Of a stretch of 64,000 nt of DNA, positions 10,266 through 22,927 are shown one piece after another. The notes beneath the pieces are model-generated. The model saw only the letters and a program-made list of their open reading frames with translations, did no database searches and was not told where the DNA came from. The number at the start of each line of letters is the position of its first letter. Within the stretch, counting starts at the first letter, position 1. The DNA comes from Amphritea atlantica (lineage in GTDB: Bacteria > Pseudomonadota > Gammaproteobacteria > Pseudomonadales > Balneatricaceae): assembly GCF_900111095.1 (NCBI RefSeq), contig NZ_FOGB01000002.1, positions 421,405-485,404 of the forward strand, written 5' to 3'. Position numbers and translations under genes: made by a program.

Positions 10266-11906
10266 ATGGCTGATCTTAAAGGGAATGGTGTTGACGCGCT
10301 GGCAGATGCATTTGCCAGTGCAGAGCAGCGTAAGAGTTTCTTTTTTGAGCCATCTTCCCGATTACAGCTGTTGGAAAAGCTTGAGCACCTGAGTCGCTTC
10401 AGTGATTTTCTGCTGCTGGTCACCGGACCGGAGGGCGCCGGAAAAACAACCCTGATTCGACAACTGCAGGGGGCGGAGAGTGATCGAACGCTACGGCTTT
10501 GTTCCCTGGATGGCAGCAAAACCCCAGGGTTGAATGGCGTGCTGGTCGCCCTGAGCGAACAGCTGAGCCCTGAGCTGGATACCCAGGCTGATAACCAGCA
10601 GATGCTGAATGCCATTTACCGCTTTGCTCAGGTGATGGCGGTTGAGCATATTCAATGGGTTATTATTATAGATAATGCTGATCAGCTGGAAAATCAGGTT
10701 GTTCAGCTGTTGCTTCAGATGCTCAGTGAGGCGCAGGGGTTACCGGTTAAACCGCATCTGTTAATGGCCGCCGGGGATAGTTTTCATGGACGCCTGCAGG
10801 GGTTTGATGAGTATGAACTACTCGAGTCTCAGGTGCATCAGCTGATACTGGAGCCGTTTACTGCAACAGAAGCCAAAAGTTATCTGCTGCAACGGTATAG
10901 TGCAGCGGCATCCCTGACTGAAAAACAGCTTGAGGCTGTTTACGAGGCTTCCGGTGGCTACCCGGGCTCGCTCAATCAGCAGGCGGAGCTTCTGTTTCGT
11001 TCAGGTTCAGTGAAGAAGACTGCCAAATCAGCAGGGTTCTCCCGCGTGCATCTTGTTAGTGTTGCAGCCGTTTTACTGCTCGTACTTCTGGGTGGGTTGT
11101 GGCAGTACTGGCCAGAAAGTGACGCCGGAACAACCCGTACGCAGGTACAGATTCAGGTGCCGATAGAGGCGGGGCCGGTGATCGCTGCAAATGAAAGTCC
11201 GGTCGCTGAGGTTAAGGTCAATCAGACTGATACTGATAATAACCAGTCATCTGCGTCGGATTCATTACCCCTTTTAGCGCAAAGTAACTCACGGGAGGAG
11301 ATATCATCCGTCCTGCAAACCGCTGATCGGGATACCGTCGAAACAGCAGAAACCAGTGCGCCGTCCGGGGAGCCTGTTGCTGCTGACCGGATGTCAGAGA
11401 GCGTTAATACCGGGCAGCCCCTGGCTAAAACGCCTGATACCCGTGTCTCTGAAGCTAAGCCTGCCGATAAGCCGGTTGTCGCTGTCGCGGACAAGCCGGT
11501 GGTCGCCCCTATTGCACCTGCAGCAAAAAAGGTTAAAGTAATAGAGCCTGAACCTGTGGTTAAGAAAGCGCCGGTTAAGGCAGCAGTGGCTGGCAACAAT
11601 CAGTTGACTGAAGCGGAGCAAACCCTGATGGGCTGGCCTGCCAGTGGTTATACGTTGCAAATGCTGGGCGCTGGTATGCGCAAAAGCGCTGAAGCATTTA
11701 TCCGTGAACAGGCAGAGCCTCAGAAATTTTATATGTTTCAGACCCGCTATAAGGGTAACCCCTGGTTTGTGGTAGTCTATGGGCAATATAAAGATCGGGA
11801 TGCCGCCCATGCTGCCAGTGCATCACTACCTTCAGCGCTTGCCAGGCTGAAGCCCTGGGCGAGGACAATTCAGGGGATTCAGGCGGATCTGGCAGCCAGA
11901 AAATAG
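10266..11906 (+). CDS. DamX-like AAA/SPOR-domain cell division protein
   Basis: 546 residues. An ExeA/DamX-type AAA ATPase domain carries Walker A GPEGAGKTT at residues 54-62 and a Walker B-like IIIDNAD near 140. One transmembrane helix lies near 262-280 (VSVAAVLLLVLLGGL). It is followed by a Pro/Val/Lys-rich periplasmic linker (about 300-450) with repeated DKPVVA-type units, and a C-terminal SPOR domain (about 465-540, GYTLQMLGAGM) that binds denuded septal glycan. Inferred role: cell division at the septum. Position after aroB matches E. coli damX and PA5037. E. coli DamX lacks an intact ATPase, so function may differ. Confidence 0.88.
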   Translation: MADLKGNGVDALADAFASAEQRKSFFFEPSSRLQLLEKLEHLSRFSDFLLLVTGPEGAGKTTLIRQLQGAESDRTLRLCSLDGSKTPGLNGVLVALSEQLSPELDTQADNQQMLNAIYRFAQVMAVEHIQWVIIIDNADQLENQVVQLLLQMLSEAQGLPVKPHLLMAAGDSFHGRLQGFDEYELLESQVHQLILEPFTATEAKSYLLQRYSAAASLTEKQLEAVYEASGGYPGSLNQQAELLFRSGSVKKTAKSAGFSRVHLVSVAAVLLLVLLGGLWQYWPESDAGTTRTQVQIQVPIEAGPVIAANESPVAEVKVNQTDTDNNQSSASDSLPLLAQSNSREEISSVLQTADRDTVETAETSAPSGEPVAADRMSESVNTGQPLAKTPDTRVSEAKPADKPVVAVADKPVVAPIAPAAKKVKVIEPEPVVKKAPVKAAVAGNNQLTEAEQTLMGWPASGYTLQMLGAGMRKSAEAFIREQAEPQKFYMFQTRYKGNPWFVVVYGQYKDRDAAHAASASLPSALARLKPWARTIQGIQADLAARK

Positions 11907-12080
11907 TATTTTTTTGTATCGTCTGCGCAAACAAAAAAATTTTCTGTATTGCTTATAATTTGTCCTTCATACCCTCGCTGTGTAAAATACCTGTCCCTTT
12001 TTCTCTGCATACACAACTGTGGCTGGAATTTGGTGGATGTAATATATTGATAATTAAGAACTTTTTGGTGGGATTCGTTT

Positions 12081-15000
12081 ATGAGCATAGGTCTGTATCG
12101 CCCTGGTGAGTTCAAAGACAACTGTGGTTTTGGCCTGATGGCCCATATGCAAGGTGAACCAAGCCACAATGTATTGTTGAAGGCGATTGAAGCACTTGCA
12201 TGTATGACCCACCGTGGTGGGATCGCAGCTGATGGCAAAACCGGTGACGGCTGCGGATTACTGATGCAGAAGCCGGATGCATTTCTGCGTGCGGCGGCAA
12301 AAAGCGATCTGGGTGTCGAGCTGGGTGACCGTTATGCCGTGGGTATGGTGTTTCTGTCAAAAGAGCCGGCCCTGGCAGCGACTGCGCGTGAGGTGTTGAA
12401 TAATGAACTGGTGGCGCAAGGACTGAATGTCGCAGGTTGGCGGGTTGTGCCGACAGATCCGGGTTGTCTTGGACCGATAGCAAAGGATACTCTGCCGCAG
12501 ATTGAGCAGGTGTTTGTGACAACCGATAAAGCGGATCGTGAATTTGCGGTTAGTCTCTATACAGCCCGTCGCAAGGCCGAGATTGCCCTGAGTGCAGATG
12601 AGGATTTTTATATCTGCAGTCTGTCGGACAAAGTTATCTCCTATAAGGGGCTGACAATGCCGGTGGATCTGCCGGTGTTCTATCAGGATCTGAGCGATGA
12701 ACGTCTGGAAACCGCTATCTGTACCTATCATCAACGGTTTTCTACCAATACAGCGCCACGCTGGCCGCTGGCTCAGCCGTTCCGGCTGCTGGCGCACAAT
12801 GGTGAGATCAATACTATTGAGGGCAACCGTAACTGGTCCCGCGCCCGTTCCAGCAAGTTTGCCACCGAACTGCTGCCGAATGTCGATGAGCTTCAGCCGA
12901 TTGTGAATACCACTGGTTCGGACTCGTCCAGCATGGATAATATGCTTGAATTCCTGCTGGTCGGGGGGATGAACCTATATCGTGCGGCACGGATGATCGT
13001 GCCTCCTGCCTGGCAGAATGTCGATACCATGGATGCTGAACTGCGGGCCTTCTATGACTATAACTCGATGCATATGGAGCCCTGGGATGGCCCCGCCGGG
13101 ATGGTGATGACCGATGGCCGTTTCGCCGTCTGTATGCTGGATCGGAACGGTCTGCGTCCATCCCGCTGGGTGATGACCAAAGATGGTCTGATCTGTACCG
13201 CATCTGAGATCGGTGTATTCGATTACAAGCCCGAGGATGTCGTATCTCAGGGCCGTGTCGGTCCGGGGCAGATTCTGTCAATCGATACCCAGACCGGTGA
13301 AGTACTGCACACCGCCGATGTTGATGACCGTCTGAAAAAAGCGCAACCCTATAAAAAGTGGATGCGTGAGAATGCCCTGCCCCTCGAGCAGACAATGAAC
13401 CTCACTGAGGAGTCTCAGTCTTTCTGCGAGATGACCCCGGAAGAGGTCAAAACGCATATGAAGATGTTCCAGGTCACCTATGAAGAGCGTGATCAGGTAT
13501 TGCGTCCGCTGGGTGAAACTGCCATGGAAGCCGTTGGCTCCATGGGTGACGATAAGCCGATGGCGGTGTTGTCATCAAAAGTGCGTTCGGTTTTTGATTA
13601 TTTCCGTCAGCAGTTCGCTCAGGTCACCAATCCGCCAATCGACCCGTTACGTGAAGCGATTGTGATGTCGCTGGAAACCTGTATTGGTGCCGAACGTAAC
13701 GTCTTTGAAGAGACCCCTGAGCATGCCCGCCGGGTTATTCTTACCTCACCGGTGCTATCGGCCAGTAAATTTCTGCGGCTGAAAAACAATACCGTTGAAG
13801 GTTTTGGGGTTGCCCAGATCGATCTGAACTATGATCCTGCGGTTATGGATCTGAAAGCAGCGATTGAATCGGTTGCTGATCAGGCCGAACAGCTGGTTCG
13901 TTCCGGCAAAGTTCTGATTATTCTGTCTGATTTCTCGATTGCACCAGGGCGGCTGCCGATTCATGCGGCGATGGCGACCGGTGCAGTGCACCACCGCCTG
14001 ATCAATACCCGCCTGCGTGCCGATGCCAATATCATTGTCGAATCCGGTACGGTGCGCGATCCTCACCAGTTTGCCGTGCTGTTTGGTTTTGGTGCTACCG
14101 CAGTCTATCCATACCTGGCCTACCGGGTGCTGACCGATCTGTGTGCCACCGGCGAAATGCAGATGAACTGGCTCGACAGTCACGAGAACTATCGTAAGGG
14201 TATTAAGAAAGGTCTGATGAAGATCCTGTCGAAGATGGGTATCTCTACGATCGCCTCCTATCGTGGTGCACAACTGTTTGAAGCAGTGGGTATCAGCTCT
14301 GATGTGGTTGACCTCTGTTTCCCCGGTGTGGCCAGCCGCATTGAAGGCGCTGACTTCAGTGATTTCCAGAAAGATCAGGAGTCCCTGTCTGAAGAAGCCT
14401 GGGTGGCCCGTAAGAAGATTCAGCAGGGTGGCTTGTTAAAGTATATCCATGGTGGTGAATACCATGCCTACAACCCTGATGTAATACGCACAATTCACGC
14501 TGCTGTTCGTAGTGGTGATCAGGCTGACTATCAGGCGTATGCTGATCTGGTGAATAAGCGCGGCGTGGCAACGCTGCGTGACCTGATGGGGCTGAGAAAA
14601 GATATTAAAGCGATCCCGCTGAGCGAAGTCGAGCCGGCAGAGAATCTGTTCCCCCGTTTTGACTCCGCTGCCATGTCGCTGGGAGCTCTGTCTCCTGAAG
14701 CGCACGAATGTCTGGCGATGGCGATGAATGAACTCGGCGGTCGCTCAAACTCCGGTGAGGGCGGTGAAGACCCGGCCCGCCACGGCACTAACAAGCGTTC
14801 CAAGATCAAGCAGGTGGCTTCAGGTCGTTTCGGGGTAACCCCTGAATACCTGATTAATGCCGATGTTATGCAGATCAAGGTCGCTCAGGGTGCTAAGCCG
14901 GGCGAGGGTGGTCAGTTGCCCGGGGGTAAGGTGAACAGCCTGATCGCCCGTTTGCGTTACTCCGTACCCGGTGTAACCCTGATCTCACCTCCGCCGCACC

Positions 15001-16535
15001 ATGATATCTATTCGATTGAGGATCTGGCACAGCTGATTTTCGATCTTAAGCAGGTTAACCCTGAAGGTCTGGTGTCGGTGAAACTGGTATCCCGGCCGGG
15101 GGTTGGCACGATCGCCTGTGGTGTGGCCAAGGCCTATGCCGACCTGATTACCATCTCCGGTTACGATGGCGGTACCGCTGCAAGTCCGCTGACGTCGGTG
15201 CATTATGCCGGCTCCCCCTGGGAGCTGGGTCTGGCTGATGCGCATCAGTCACTGCGGGGCAACCATCTGCGGGGCAAGATTCGTCTGCAGACTGATGGTG
15301 GTCTGAAAACCGGTCTGGATGTGGTTAAAGCAGCCATTCTGGGCGCAGAAAGCTTTGGCTTCGGTACTATGCCGATGGTAGCGGTAGGCTGTAAATACCT
15401 GCGAATCTGCCATCTGAATAACTGTGCCACCGGTGTGGCGACTCAGAACGATGAACTGCGGGATAAGTATTACCGCGGCACCGTTGAGATGGTTAAAAAT
15501 TACTTCCGCTTTGTTGCAGAAGAGACCCGTCAGTGGATGGCCACTGTCGGCGTGCGTTCGCTGGAAGAGTTGGTGGGTCGGGTTGACCTGTTGGAGCTGC
15601 TGGACGGTAGTACTGCCAAGCATGGCAAGCTGGATCTGTCGCCGCTGGTGTCTGATGCGGGTATTCCGGCAGAGTATCCACAGACCTGTCAGGTCGCACA
15701 TAACGACCCTTATGATACCGGTGCGTTGAATAGCCGGATGCTGGAACTGGCTAAACAGGCGATTGCCGAGAAAGCGGGTGGTGTGTTTGATCTGCCAATC
15801 ACCAATTGTGACCGTTCGGTGGGTGCCCGTACTTCCGGGGCTATCGCCAGGGTCCATGGCAATCTGGGGATGTCGGATGCCCCGCTTCGCTTTAACTTTA
15901 GCGGCCATGCCGGACAGAGCTTTGGTGTCTGGAACGCTGGTGGTCAGGAGCTTTACCTGAAAGGTGATGCCAACGATTACGTTGGTAAGGGTATGGCCGG
16001 CGGTAAGATCGTTATCAGCCAGCCGGATGTGGTCACCTATGCCAGCAATGAAACCGCTATTATCGGTAATACCTGTCTCTATGGGGCTACCGGAGGCAAG
16101 CTGTATGCTGCCGGTTGTGCTGGTGAGCGTTTTGCGGTGCGAAACTCAGGCTGCCATGCCGTTATCGAAGGTGCCGGTGATCACTGTTGTGAATATATGA
16201 CCGGTGGTCTGATTACCGTATTGGGTCAGACGGGCTACAACTTCGGTGCAGGTATGACCGGCGGCTTCGCTTACGTGCTGGATATGGATAACACCTTTGT
16301 TGATAAGTACAACCATGAGCTGGTGGATATCCATCGGGTGGCTCCGCAGCATATGGAAGAGTACAAAAATCACCTGCGCTCTGTAATTATCGGTTTTGTG
16401 AAAGAGACCGGTAGTGACTGGGGTCAGCAGATTGTTGAAAACTTCGATGACTATATTGGTCGTTTCTGGCTGGTTAAGCCGAAAGCTGCCAGTCTGGGGG
16501 CGCTGCTGACCGATATGCGCTCCCGTCCGGAGTAA
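12081..16535 (+). CDS. gltB: Glutamate synthase (NADPH) large subunit
   Basis: Transfers the glutamine amide to 2-oxoglutarate, giving two glutamates; works with GltD. 1484 residues. The N-terminal nucleophile is Cys15 in DNCGFGL, so a 14-residue propeptide is expected to be removed. Then come the glutaminase domain (to about 430), the central domain, the FMN-binding synthase domain (about 850-1200, [10 protein letters not shown]) with the 3Fe-4S cysteines in [12 protein letters not shown], and the beta-helix GXGXG domain (about 1250-1480). The ATG at 12081 has GGTGGG upstream. A 174-base AT-rich leader separates it from the DamX-like gene and probably holds its own promoter. Confidence 0.97.
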   Translation: MSIGLYRPGEFKDNCGFGLMAHMQGEPSHNVLLKAIEALACMTHRGGIAADGKTGDGCGLLMQKPDAFLRAAAKSDLGVELGDRYAVGMVFLSKEPALAATAREVLNNELVAQGLNVAGWRVVPTDPGCLGPIAKDTLPQIEQVFVTTDKADREFAVSLYTARRKAEIALSADEDFYICSLSDKVISYKGLTMPVDLPVFYQDLSDERLETAICTYHQRFSTNTAPRWPLAQPFRLLAHNGEINTIEGNRNWSRARSSKFATELLPNVDELQPIVNTTGSDSSSMDNMLEFLLVGGMNLYRAARMIVPPAWQNVDTMDAELRAFYDYNSMHMEPWDGPAGMVMTDGRFAVCMLDRNGLRPSRWVMTKDGLICTASEIGVFDYKPEDVVSQGRVGPGQILSIDTQTGEVLHTADVDDRLKKAQPYKKWMRENALPLEQTMNLTEESQSFCEMTPEEVKTHMKMFQVTYEERDQVLRPLGETAMEAVGSMGDDKPMAVLSSKVRSVFDYFRQQFAQVTNPPIDPLREAIVMSLETCIGAERNVFEETPEHARRVILTSPVLSASKFLRLKNNTVEGFGVAQIDLNYDPAVMDLKAAIESVADQAEQLVRSGKVLIILSDFSIAPGRLPIHAAMATGAVHHRLINTRLRADANIIVESGTVRDPHQFAVLFGFGATAVYPYLAYRVLTDLCATGEMQMNWLDSHENYRKGIKKGLMKILSKMGISTIASYRGAQLFEAVGISSDVVDLCFPGVASRIEGADFSDFQKDQESLSEEAWVARKKIQQGGLLKYIHGGEYHAYNPDVIRTIHAAVRSGDQADYQAYADLVNKRGVATLRDLMGLRKDIKAIPLSEVEPAENLFPRFDSAAMSLGALSPEAHECLAMAMNELGGRSNSGEGGEDPARHGTNKRSKIKQVASGRFGVTPEYLINADVMQIKVAQGAKPGEGGQLPGGKVNSLIARLRYSVPGVTLISPPPHHDIYSIEDLAQLIFDLKQVNPEGLVSVKLVSRPGVGTIACGVAKAYADLITISGYDGGTAASPLTSVHYAGSPWELGLADAHQSLRGNHLRGKIRLQTDGGLKTGLDVVKAAILGAESFGFGTMPMVAVGCKYLRICHLNNCATGVATQNDELRDKYYRGTVEMVKNYFRFVAEETRQWMATVGVRSLEELVGRVDLLELLDGSTAKHGKLDLSPLVSDAGIPAEYPQTCQVAHNDPYDTGALNSRMLELAKQAIAEKAGGVFDLPITNCDRSVGARTSGAIARVHGNLGMSDAPLRFNFSGHAGQSFGVWNAGGQELYLKGDANDYVGKGMAGGKIVISQPDVVTYASNETAIIGNTCLYGATGGKLYAAGCAGERFAVRNSGCHAVIEGAGDHCCEYMTGGLITVLGQTGYNFGAGMTGGFAYVLDMDNTFVDKYNHELVDIHRVAPQHMEEYKNHLRSVIIGFVKETGSDWGQQIVENFDDYIGRFWLVKPKAASLGALLTDMRSRPE

Positions 16536-16567
16536 TGGGTTCATCGAACAGGTGTTTAGTTATAGCT

Positions 16568-16589
16568 GTGTCTGCCTGCGGGCAGGCAC
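16568..16589 (+). other. intercistronic hairpin between gltB and gltD
   Basis: GTGTCTGCC and GGCAGGCAC pair over 9 bp with a TGCG loop. No T-run follows, so it is not an intrinsic terminator. A role in mRNA processing or in setting the GltB:GltD ratio is possible but is only inferred. Confidence 0.5.
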
Positions 16590-16595
16590 CATTAG

Positions 16596-18029
<1,434 letters not shown>

Positions 18030-18047
18030 ACATCAGCATCTCTTGAA

Positions 18048-18073
18048 AAGGTCGCCTCAGGCGGCCTTTTTTG
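18048..18073 (+). terminator. intrinsic terminator of gltBD
   Basis: AAGGTCGCC pairs with GGCGGCCTT across a TCA loop (one G-T pair) and is followed by a T-run at 18067-18072. Confidence 0.88.
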
Positions 18074-18173
18074 TTTATGTCATTCAGATCAGCGAAGATG
18101 CAGCAGTTGTTCGCTCCCGCCGCTAAAAACCTGTAAAATGCCCCCAGTTTTGAATCTGAGTCGAGAATATGTA

Positions 18174-19238
18174 ATGGCTGAACTGAAGAATGATCGTTTT
18201 CTGCGTGCGCTGATGCGTGAGCCTGTCGATGTAACACCGGTATGGATGATGCGTCAGGCGGGCCGTTATCTGCCTGAATACCGCGCTACCCGAGCCCAGG
18301 CAGGCGATTTCATGAGCCTGTGTAAGAATAAAGAGCTGGCTTGTGAGGTGACTATTCAGCCATTGGAGCGCTACGATCTGGATGCCGCGATTCTGTTTTC
18401 CGATATTCTGACCATTCCTGATGCGATGGGGTTGGGGTTGTATTTTGAAGCGGGTGAGGGGCCTAAGTTCAAAAAGATTATCCGTACTGAAGCTGATGTT
18501 GATGCCCTGTCGGTGCCTGAGTCTGCCAGTGATCTTGATTATGTGATGGATGCGGTAAAAACTATCCGTGCAGAACTGAATGGCCGGGTGCCACTGATTG
18601 GTTTCTCCGGCAGCCCCTGGACGCTGGCAACCTATATGGTTGAGGGTGGTTCCAGTAAAGATTTCCGCCATATCAAGCAGATGATGTATGCCACCCCTGA
18701 GGTGTTGCATCAGCTACTGGACAAGCTGGCGCAGTCGGTGACCGATTATCTGAATCAACAGATCCGTAGTGGTGCCCAGGCGGTGCAGATCTTCGATACC
18801 TGGGGTGGCGCACTAAGCGGCCCGATGTATCAGGAGTTTTCGCTGAAATATATGCAGCAGATTGCTAACGGCCTGATTCGTGAGAATGAAGGGCGTAAAG
18901 TGCCGCTGATTATGTTTACCAAGAACGGCGGTCAGTGGCTGGAAGCGATGGCTGAGTCCGGGGCTGATGCGCTGGGGCTGGACTGGACCACCAATATTGA
19001 CGATGCCCGTGCCCGGGTTGGCGATAAAGTTGCCCTGCAGGGTAATATGGACCCTTCTGTGCTCTATGGGACACCGGAACGTATCCGTGCTGAGGTAGCT
19101 GATATTCTGGCCCGCTATGGCAGCGGTCCGGGACATGTATTCAATCTGGGGCATGGTATTCACCAGTTCGTCGACCCGGCGCAGCCGAAATTCTTTGTTG
19201 ATGCGGTACATGAGCTCAGCGCCCAGTACCACGTTTAA
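18174..19238 (+). CDS. hemE: Uroporphyrinogen decarboxylase
   Basis: Decarboxylates uroporphyrinogen III to coproporphyrinogen III in heme synthesis; cytoplasmic dimer. 354 residues from ATG 18174 (MAELKND). An in-frame upstream ATG at 18138 would add 12 residues unlike the family and was not used. Signature [12 protein letters not shown] is at about 25-36, and [17 protein letters not shown] near 145 is the second hallmark. hemE next to gltD is conserved in Pseudomonas. Confidence 0.96.
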   Translation: MAELKNDRFLRALMREPVDVTPVWMMRQAGRYLPEYRATRAQAGDFMSLCKNKELACEVTIQPLERYDLDAAILFSDILTIPDAMGLGLYFEAGEGPKFKKIIRTEADVDALSVPESASDLDYVMDAVKTIRAELNGRVPLIGFSGSPWTLATYMVEGGSSKDFRHIKQMMYATPEVLHQLLDKLAQSVTDYLNQQIRSGAQAVQIFDTWGGALSGPMYQEFSLKYMQQIANGLIRENEGRKVPLIMFTKNGGQWLEAMAESGADALGLDWTTNIDDARARVGDKVALQGNMDPSVLYGTPERIRAEVADILARYGSGPGHVFNLGHGIHQFVDPAQPKFFVDAVHELSAQYHV

Positions 19239-19250
19239 TCAACAGTTTAT

Positions 19251-19274
19251 AAAGAGGGCATGACGCCCTCTTTT
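19251..19274 (+). terminator. intrinsic terminator of hemE
   Basis: AAAGAGGGC and GCCCTCTTT pair around ATGAC, with a short T-run. It lies 13 bases after the hemE stop. Confidence 0.85.
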
Positions 19275-19291
19275 GCTATGTAACAGAAAAA

Positions 19292-20017
19292 ATGAAACGA
19301 CTGACGCAACTATTAGAAAGTAATCGCCAATGGGCCGATCAGATCAGCCGGGATGATCCGCTGTTTTTTGAAACGCTGGCGCATCAACAGGCTCCGGAAT
19401 ACCTCTGGATTGGCTGTTCCGACAGCCGGGTGCCTGCCAACGAGATTGTTGGCATGTTGCCAGGTGAGCTGTTTGTTCACCGCAATGTATCAAACCTGGT
19501 AATCCATACCGACATGAACTGTCTGTCGGTGATCCAGTATGCGGTTCAGGTGCTGGAGGTTAAGCACATTATGGTGGTGGGGCATTACGGCTGTGGTGGT
19601 GTTAAAGCTGCGCTGGAGAGCACCCCGCATGGGCTGATCGATAACTGGTTACGACAGATCCGTAAAGTGAACCAGAAGCATCGCGAATTGCTGTCAGCCT
19701 GGGATCACTCCCATCAGCAGCTCGACCGTCTGTGCGAGCTGAATGTCATCGAACAGGCCTTTAATGTCTGTGAAACCACTATCGTGCAGGACGCCTGGAG
19801 CCGGGGGCAGGACCTGACCGTGCATGGCTGGATCTATGGTCTGAACGACGGTCTGGTGAATGATCTTGAGTTTAACGCTTCAGGTGCCGATGAAGTGGAA
19901 GAACAATATGGTCTGGCGATCAGTAAGATCGAAACTCTGCGGCAGTTGGCGAAAGCTTCAGAGAAAGGGCATAACGCCCGCACGCTGTGGGATCGGGTGC
20001 GTAAGGTTTTCAAATAA
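19292..20017 (+). CDS. can: Beta-class carbonic anhydrase
   Basis: Interconverts CO2 and bicarbonate in the cytoplasm. 241 residues. The zinc ligands are visible: Cys in GCSDSR (about residue 42) with its Asp-Arg dyad, and His and Cys in GHYGCGG (about 98-101). Length and the WIYGLNDGLV block match the E. coli Can/YadF type. The ribosome binding site before the ATG is weak. The gene sits between two terminators, so it is a single-gene unit, and it converges on metY. Confidence 0.95.
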   Translation: MKRLTQLLESNRQWADQISRDDPLFFETLAHQQAPEYLWIGCSDSRVPANEIVGMLPGELFVHRNVSNLVIHTDMNCLSVIQYAVQVLEVKHIMVVGHYGCGGVKAALESTPHGLIDNWLRQIRKVNQKHRELLSAWDHSHQQLDRLCELNVIEQAFNVCETTIVQDAWSRGQDLTVHGWIYGLNDGLVNDLEFNASGADEVEEQYGLAISKIETLRQLAKASEKGHNARTLWDRVRKVFK

Positions 20018-20052
20018 GTTTGTGGATCTGCTGCTGAGCAGCCGCTGAAACT

Positions 20053-20082
20053 AAAAAGCCTCGCAACTGCGAGGCTTTTTTT
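20053..20082. terminator. bidirectional terminator between can and metY
   Basis: AAAAAGCCTCGC pairs with GCGAGGCTTTTT around AACT. The A- and T-runs on both sides let it serve both convergent genes. Confidence 0.9.
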
Positions 20083-20104
20083 ATGGTTGGTCCGGTCGCT
20101 CAGC

Positions 20105-21379
20105 TTATTTTGCTGCCTGTAGCGCCTGCTCCAGATCGGCCAGCAGATCATCGATATGCTCAATGCCGACTGACAGACGCACCATATCGTCGGTTACACC
20201 GGCAGACTTCAGCTCTTCATCATTCAACTGACGGTGGGTGGTTTCTGCTGGAATCGACGCCAGAGACTTACAGTCGCCGATATTCACTAAGCGGGTGAAG
20301 ATGTTCAGTGCATCATAGAATTTACGGGTGCCTTCGCGTCCACCTTTGATGCCGAAGCTGAGGATGCCGGAAGCCTGGCCTTTCATATACTTCTGTGCCA
20401 GAGGGTAATCTTTGTGGTTTTCCAGGCCTGCATAATTAACCCAGTTAACCTGATCGTGGCCTTCCAGATACTCGGCAACCTTCTGAGTATTTTCACACAC
20501 CCGCTCCATACGCAGAGACAGCGTTTCGATACCTTGTAGTAGCAGGAAGGCATTCATTGGTGACAGTGCTGCACCGGTGTTTCTCAGCGGTACGACACGG
20601 CAGCGGCCGATAAAGGCTGCCGGGCCAAAGGCGTCGGTGTAAACCACGCCGTGGTATGACACGTCAGGGGTATTCAGCAGTGGGAAGCGGTCAGCGTGAT
20701 CTGCCCAGGGGAACTTACCGGAATCGATGATAACGCCGCCGATAGAGTTACCGTGACCGCCTATATACTTGGTGGCCGCCTGAACAACGATATCGGCACC
20801 ATGCTCAATCGGGCGCCACAGAGCCGGGCTGGCAACAGTGCTGTCAACGATCAGAGGCAGGCCGTGTTTATGGGCCAGCTCAGCCATGGTTTCAATGTCG
20901 GCAATGCCGCCGGAAGGGTTGCCAATTGATTCACAGTAAATTGCCCGGGTGCGGTCATCGATCTGTGCTTCCATCGCGGCAAAGTCATCTTTATTGGCAA
21001 AACGTACCTCAATGCCCTGACGTGGAAAGGTGTGGGCAAACAGGTTGTAGGTGCCGCCATACAGTTCGCTGGTGGCGATGATATTGTCGCCAACCTCAGC
21101 GATGGTCTGAATTGCGTAGGTAATCGCCGCCATACCGGAAGCTACCGCCAGCGCTGCTACACCGCCCTCCATCGCCGCGACGCGCTGCTCCAGTACATCG
21201 GTGGTTGGGTTCATAATGCGGGTATAGATATTGCCAGGGACTTTCAGATCAAACAGATCAGCGCCATGTTGCGCGTTATCAAACGCGTAGGAGGTGGTTT
21301 GATAAATGGGTACAGCGACCGCTTTGGTCGTTTCTTCCGGGCTGTAACCACCGTGTATGGCAATTGTTTCCAGTTTCAT
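20105..21379 (-). CDS. metY: O-acetylhomoserine sulfhydrylase (aminocarboxypropyltransferase)
   Basis: PLP enzyme that makes homocysteine from O-acetylhomoserine and sulfide. 424 residues, the longer MetY type of the Cys/Met PLP family. The PLP lysine is in AATKYIGGHGNSIGG (about residues 202-216); YTRIMNPTTDVLEQR and the SGMAA phosphate loop are present. At the usual VDNT motif it reads VDST (about residue 178), a small departure from most homologues. Strong AGGAGC-like site before ATG 21379. Single gene, divergent from radA. Confidence 0.93.
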   Translation of the reverse strand: MKLETIAIHGGYSPEETTKAVAVPIYQTTSYAFDNAQHGADLFDLKVPGNIYTRIMNPTTDVLEQRVAAMEGGVAALAVASGMAAITYAIQTIAEVGDNIIATSELYGGTYNLFAHTFPRQGIEVRFANKDDFAAMEAQIDDRTRAIYCESIGNPSGGIADIETMAELAHKHGLPLIVDSTVASPALWRPIEHGADIVVQAATKYIGGHGNSIGGVIIDSGKFPWADHADRFPLLNTPDVSYHGVVYTDAFGPAAFIGRCRVVPLRNTGAALSPMNAFLLLQGIETLSLRMERVCENTQKVAEYLEGHDQVNWVNYAGLENHKDYPLAQKYMKGQASGILSFGIKGGREGTRKFYDALNIFTRLVNIGDCKSLASIPAETTHRQLNDEELKSAGVTDDMVRLSVGIEHIDDLLADLEQALQAAK

Positions 21380-21537
21380 CTGAAGCTCCTCATAAGCAAT
21401 GTAATACGTCTGTGTTCGTTTTTATTCGTTACGTAGCGGATGATTGTAGCCCTTCGGCTGAATAAATAAAGGCCTCTTTGGTTCAAGGTGACAGAGGGTT
21501 CCGATAGAATGCTCAGATCTATTCGCAGGAGAGATTG

Positions 21538-22911
21538 ATGGCCAAGGCAAAGAGTGCGTATGTCTGTAATGATTGCGGTGCAGATTACAGCAAATGGCAG
21601 GGACAGTGCGGTGCCTGCCATGCCTGGAATACCCTCACCGAAGTGCGGCTTAGCAGTGCCAAGTCGAGTCCTCAGCGGGGCGCGCGGTTTGAAGGTTATG
21701 CCGGTGCCGGTAACATGGCAAGAGTGCAGGATCTGTCGGAGGTGAATCTCGCAGATATGCCGCGCTTTGCCTCCGGTTCAGGTGAGCTGGACCGGGTGCT
21801 GGGGGGCGGGCTGGTTCCCGGGTCCGCGATCCTGATCGGCGGGCATCCGGGGGCCGGTAAAAGTACGCTGTTACTGCAGACTATGTGTCATCTGGCGCAG
21901 CAGATGCCGGCACTGTATGTCACCGGTGAGGAGTCACTGCAGCAGGTTGCCTTGCGGGCTCAGCGACTTGGGCTGACCACCACCAATCTGAAGATGTTGT
22001 CGGAAACCAGCGTGGAGCAGATCTGTACTATTGCAGAGCAGCTGAAACCTATAGTGCTGGTGGTGGACTCGATTCAGGTGATGCATGTGGATGATGTTCA
22101 GTCGGCGCCCGGCAGCGTCTCTCAGGTGCGGGAAGCGGCGGCGTATCTGACCCGCTTTGCCAAACAGACCGGCACGGTGCTGTTTCTGGTAGGCCATGTA
22201 ACCAAGGATGGCTCGCTGGCGGGTCCTAAAGTGCTGGAGCATATGATCGATTGCTCGCTGCAGCTGGAAGGGGACAGTGATGGTCGTTTCCGCACTCTGC
22301 GCAGTCACAAAAATCGTTTCGGTGCGGTAAATGAACTGGGGGTGTTTGCCATGCTGGAGCAGGGGTTGAAGGAGGTGAAGAACCCCAGTTCCATCTTCCT
22401 TAATCGGGGAGAAAAGGCCAGTCCGGGCAGTCTGGTCATGGTTGTCTGGGAGGGCACCCGGCCGCTGCTGGTGGAGATTCAGGCGCTGGTGGATCAGAGT
22501 CATATGAACAATCCGCGCCGGGTAGCGGTGGGGCTTGATCATAACCGTCTGGCGATGTTGCTGGCCGTTTTACACCGCCATGGGGGCTTGCAGACTGGTG
22601 ATCAGGATGTGTTTGTCAACGTGGTGGGCGGGGTGAAGGTGCTGGAAACCAGTGCTGACCTGGCTCTGTTGCTCTCGGTAGTGTCCAGTTTTCGTGACCG
22701 GGCGCTGCCGCAGGATCTGATTGTGTTTGGTGAGGTGGGGCTGTCGGGAGAGATTCGTCCGGTACCGAACGGCCAGGAACGGATCAGAGAAGCTGCCAAG
22801 CACGGCTTTCGCCGGGCGATTGTGCCGAAGGCCAATGCCCCGAAGCAAGCTCCCCAGGGGATGACTGTAATCAGCGTCAGTCAGCTATCTGAAGCGCTGG
22901 ATGCATTGTAA
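21538..22911 (+). CDS. radA: DNA repair protein RadA
   Basis: RecA-like ATPase that promotes branch migration in recombination. 457 residues from ATG 21538, which follows AGGAGA; a TTG one codon earlier is less likely. N-terminal C4 zinc finger CNDCG...CGAC (residues 10-30), Walker A GGHPGAGKST near 101, the RadA motif HKNRFGAVNELGVF near 258, and a C-terminal Lon-like domain with GGVKVLETSADLA and GEVGLSGEIRPV. Full length. Confidence 0.96.
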   Translation: MAKAKSAYVCNDCGADYSKWQGQCGACHAWNTLTEVRLSSAKSSPQRGARFEGYAGAGNMARVQDLSEVNLADMPRFASGSGELDRVLGGGLVPGSAILIGGHPGAGKSTLLLQTMCHLAQQMPALYVTGEESLQQVALRAQRLGLTTTNLKMLSETSVEQICTIAEQLKPIVLVVDSIQVMHVDDVQSAPGSVSQVREAAAYLTRFAKQTGTVLFLVGHVTKDGSLAGPKVLEHMIDCSLQLEGDSDGRFRTLRSHKNRFGAVNELGVFAMLEQGLKEVKNPSSIFLNRGEKASPGSLVMVVWEGTRPLLVEIQALVDQSHMNNPRRVAVGLDHNRLAMLLAVLHRHGGLQTGDQDVFVNVVGGVKVLETSADLALLLSVVSSFRDRALPQDLIVFGEVGLSGEIRPVPNGQERIREAAKHGFRRAIVPKANAPKQAPQGMTVISVSQLSEALDAL

Positions 22912-22927
22912 TCATCGTCCCGCTGGA

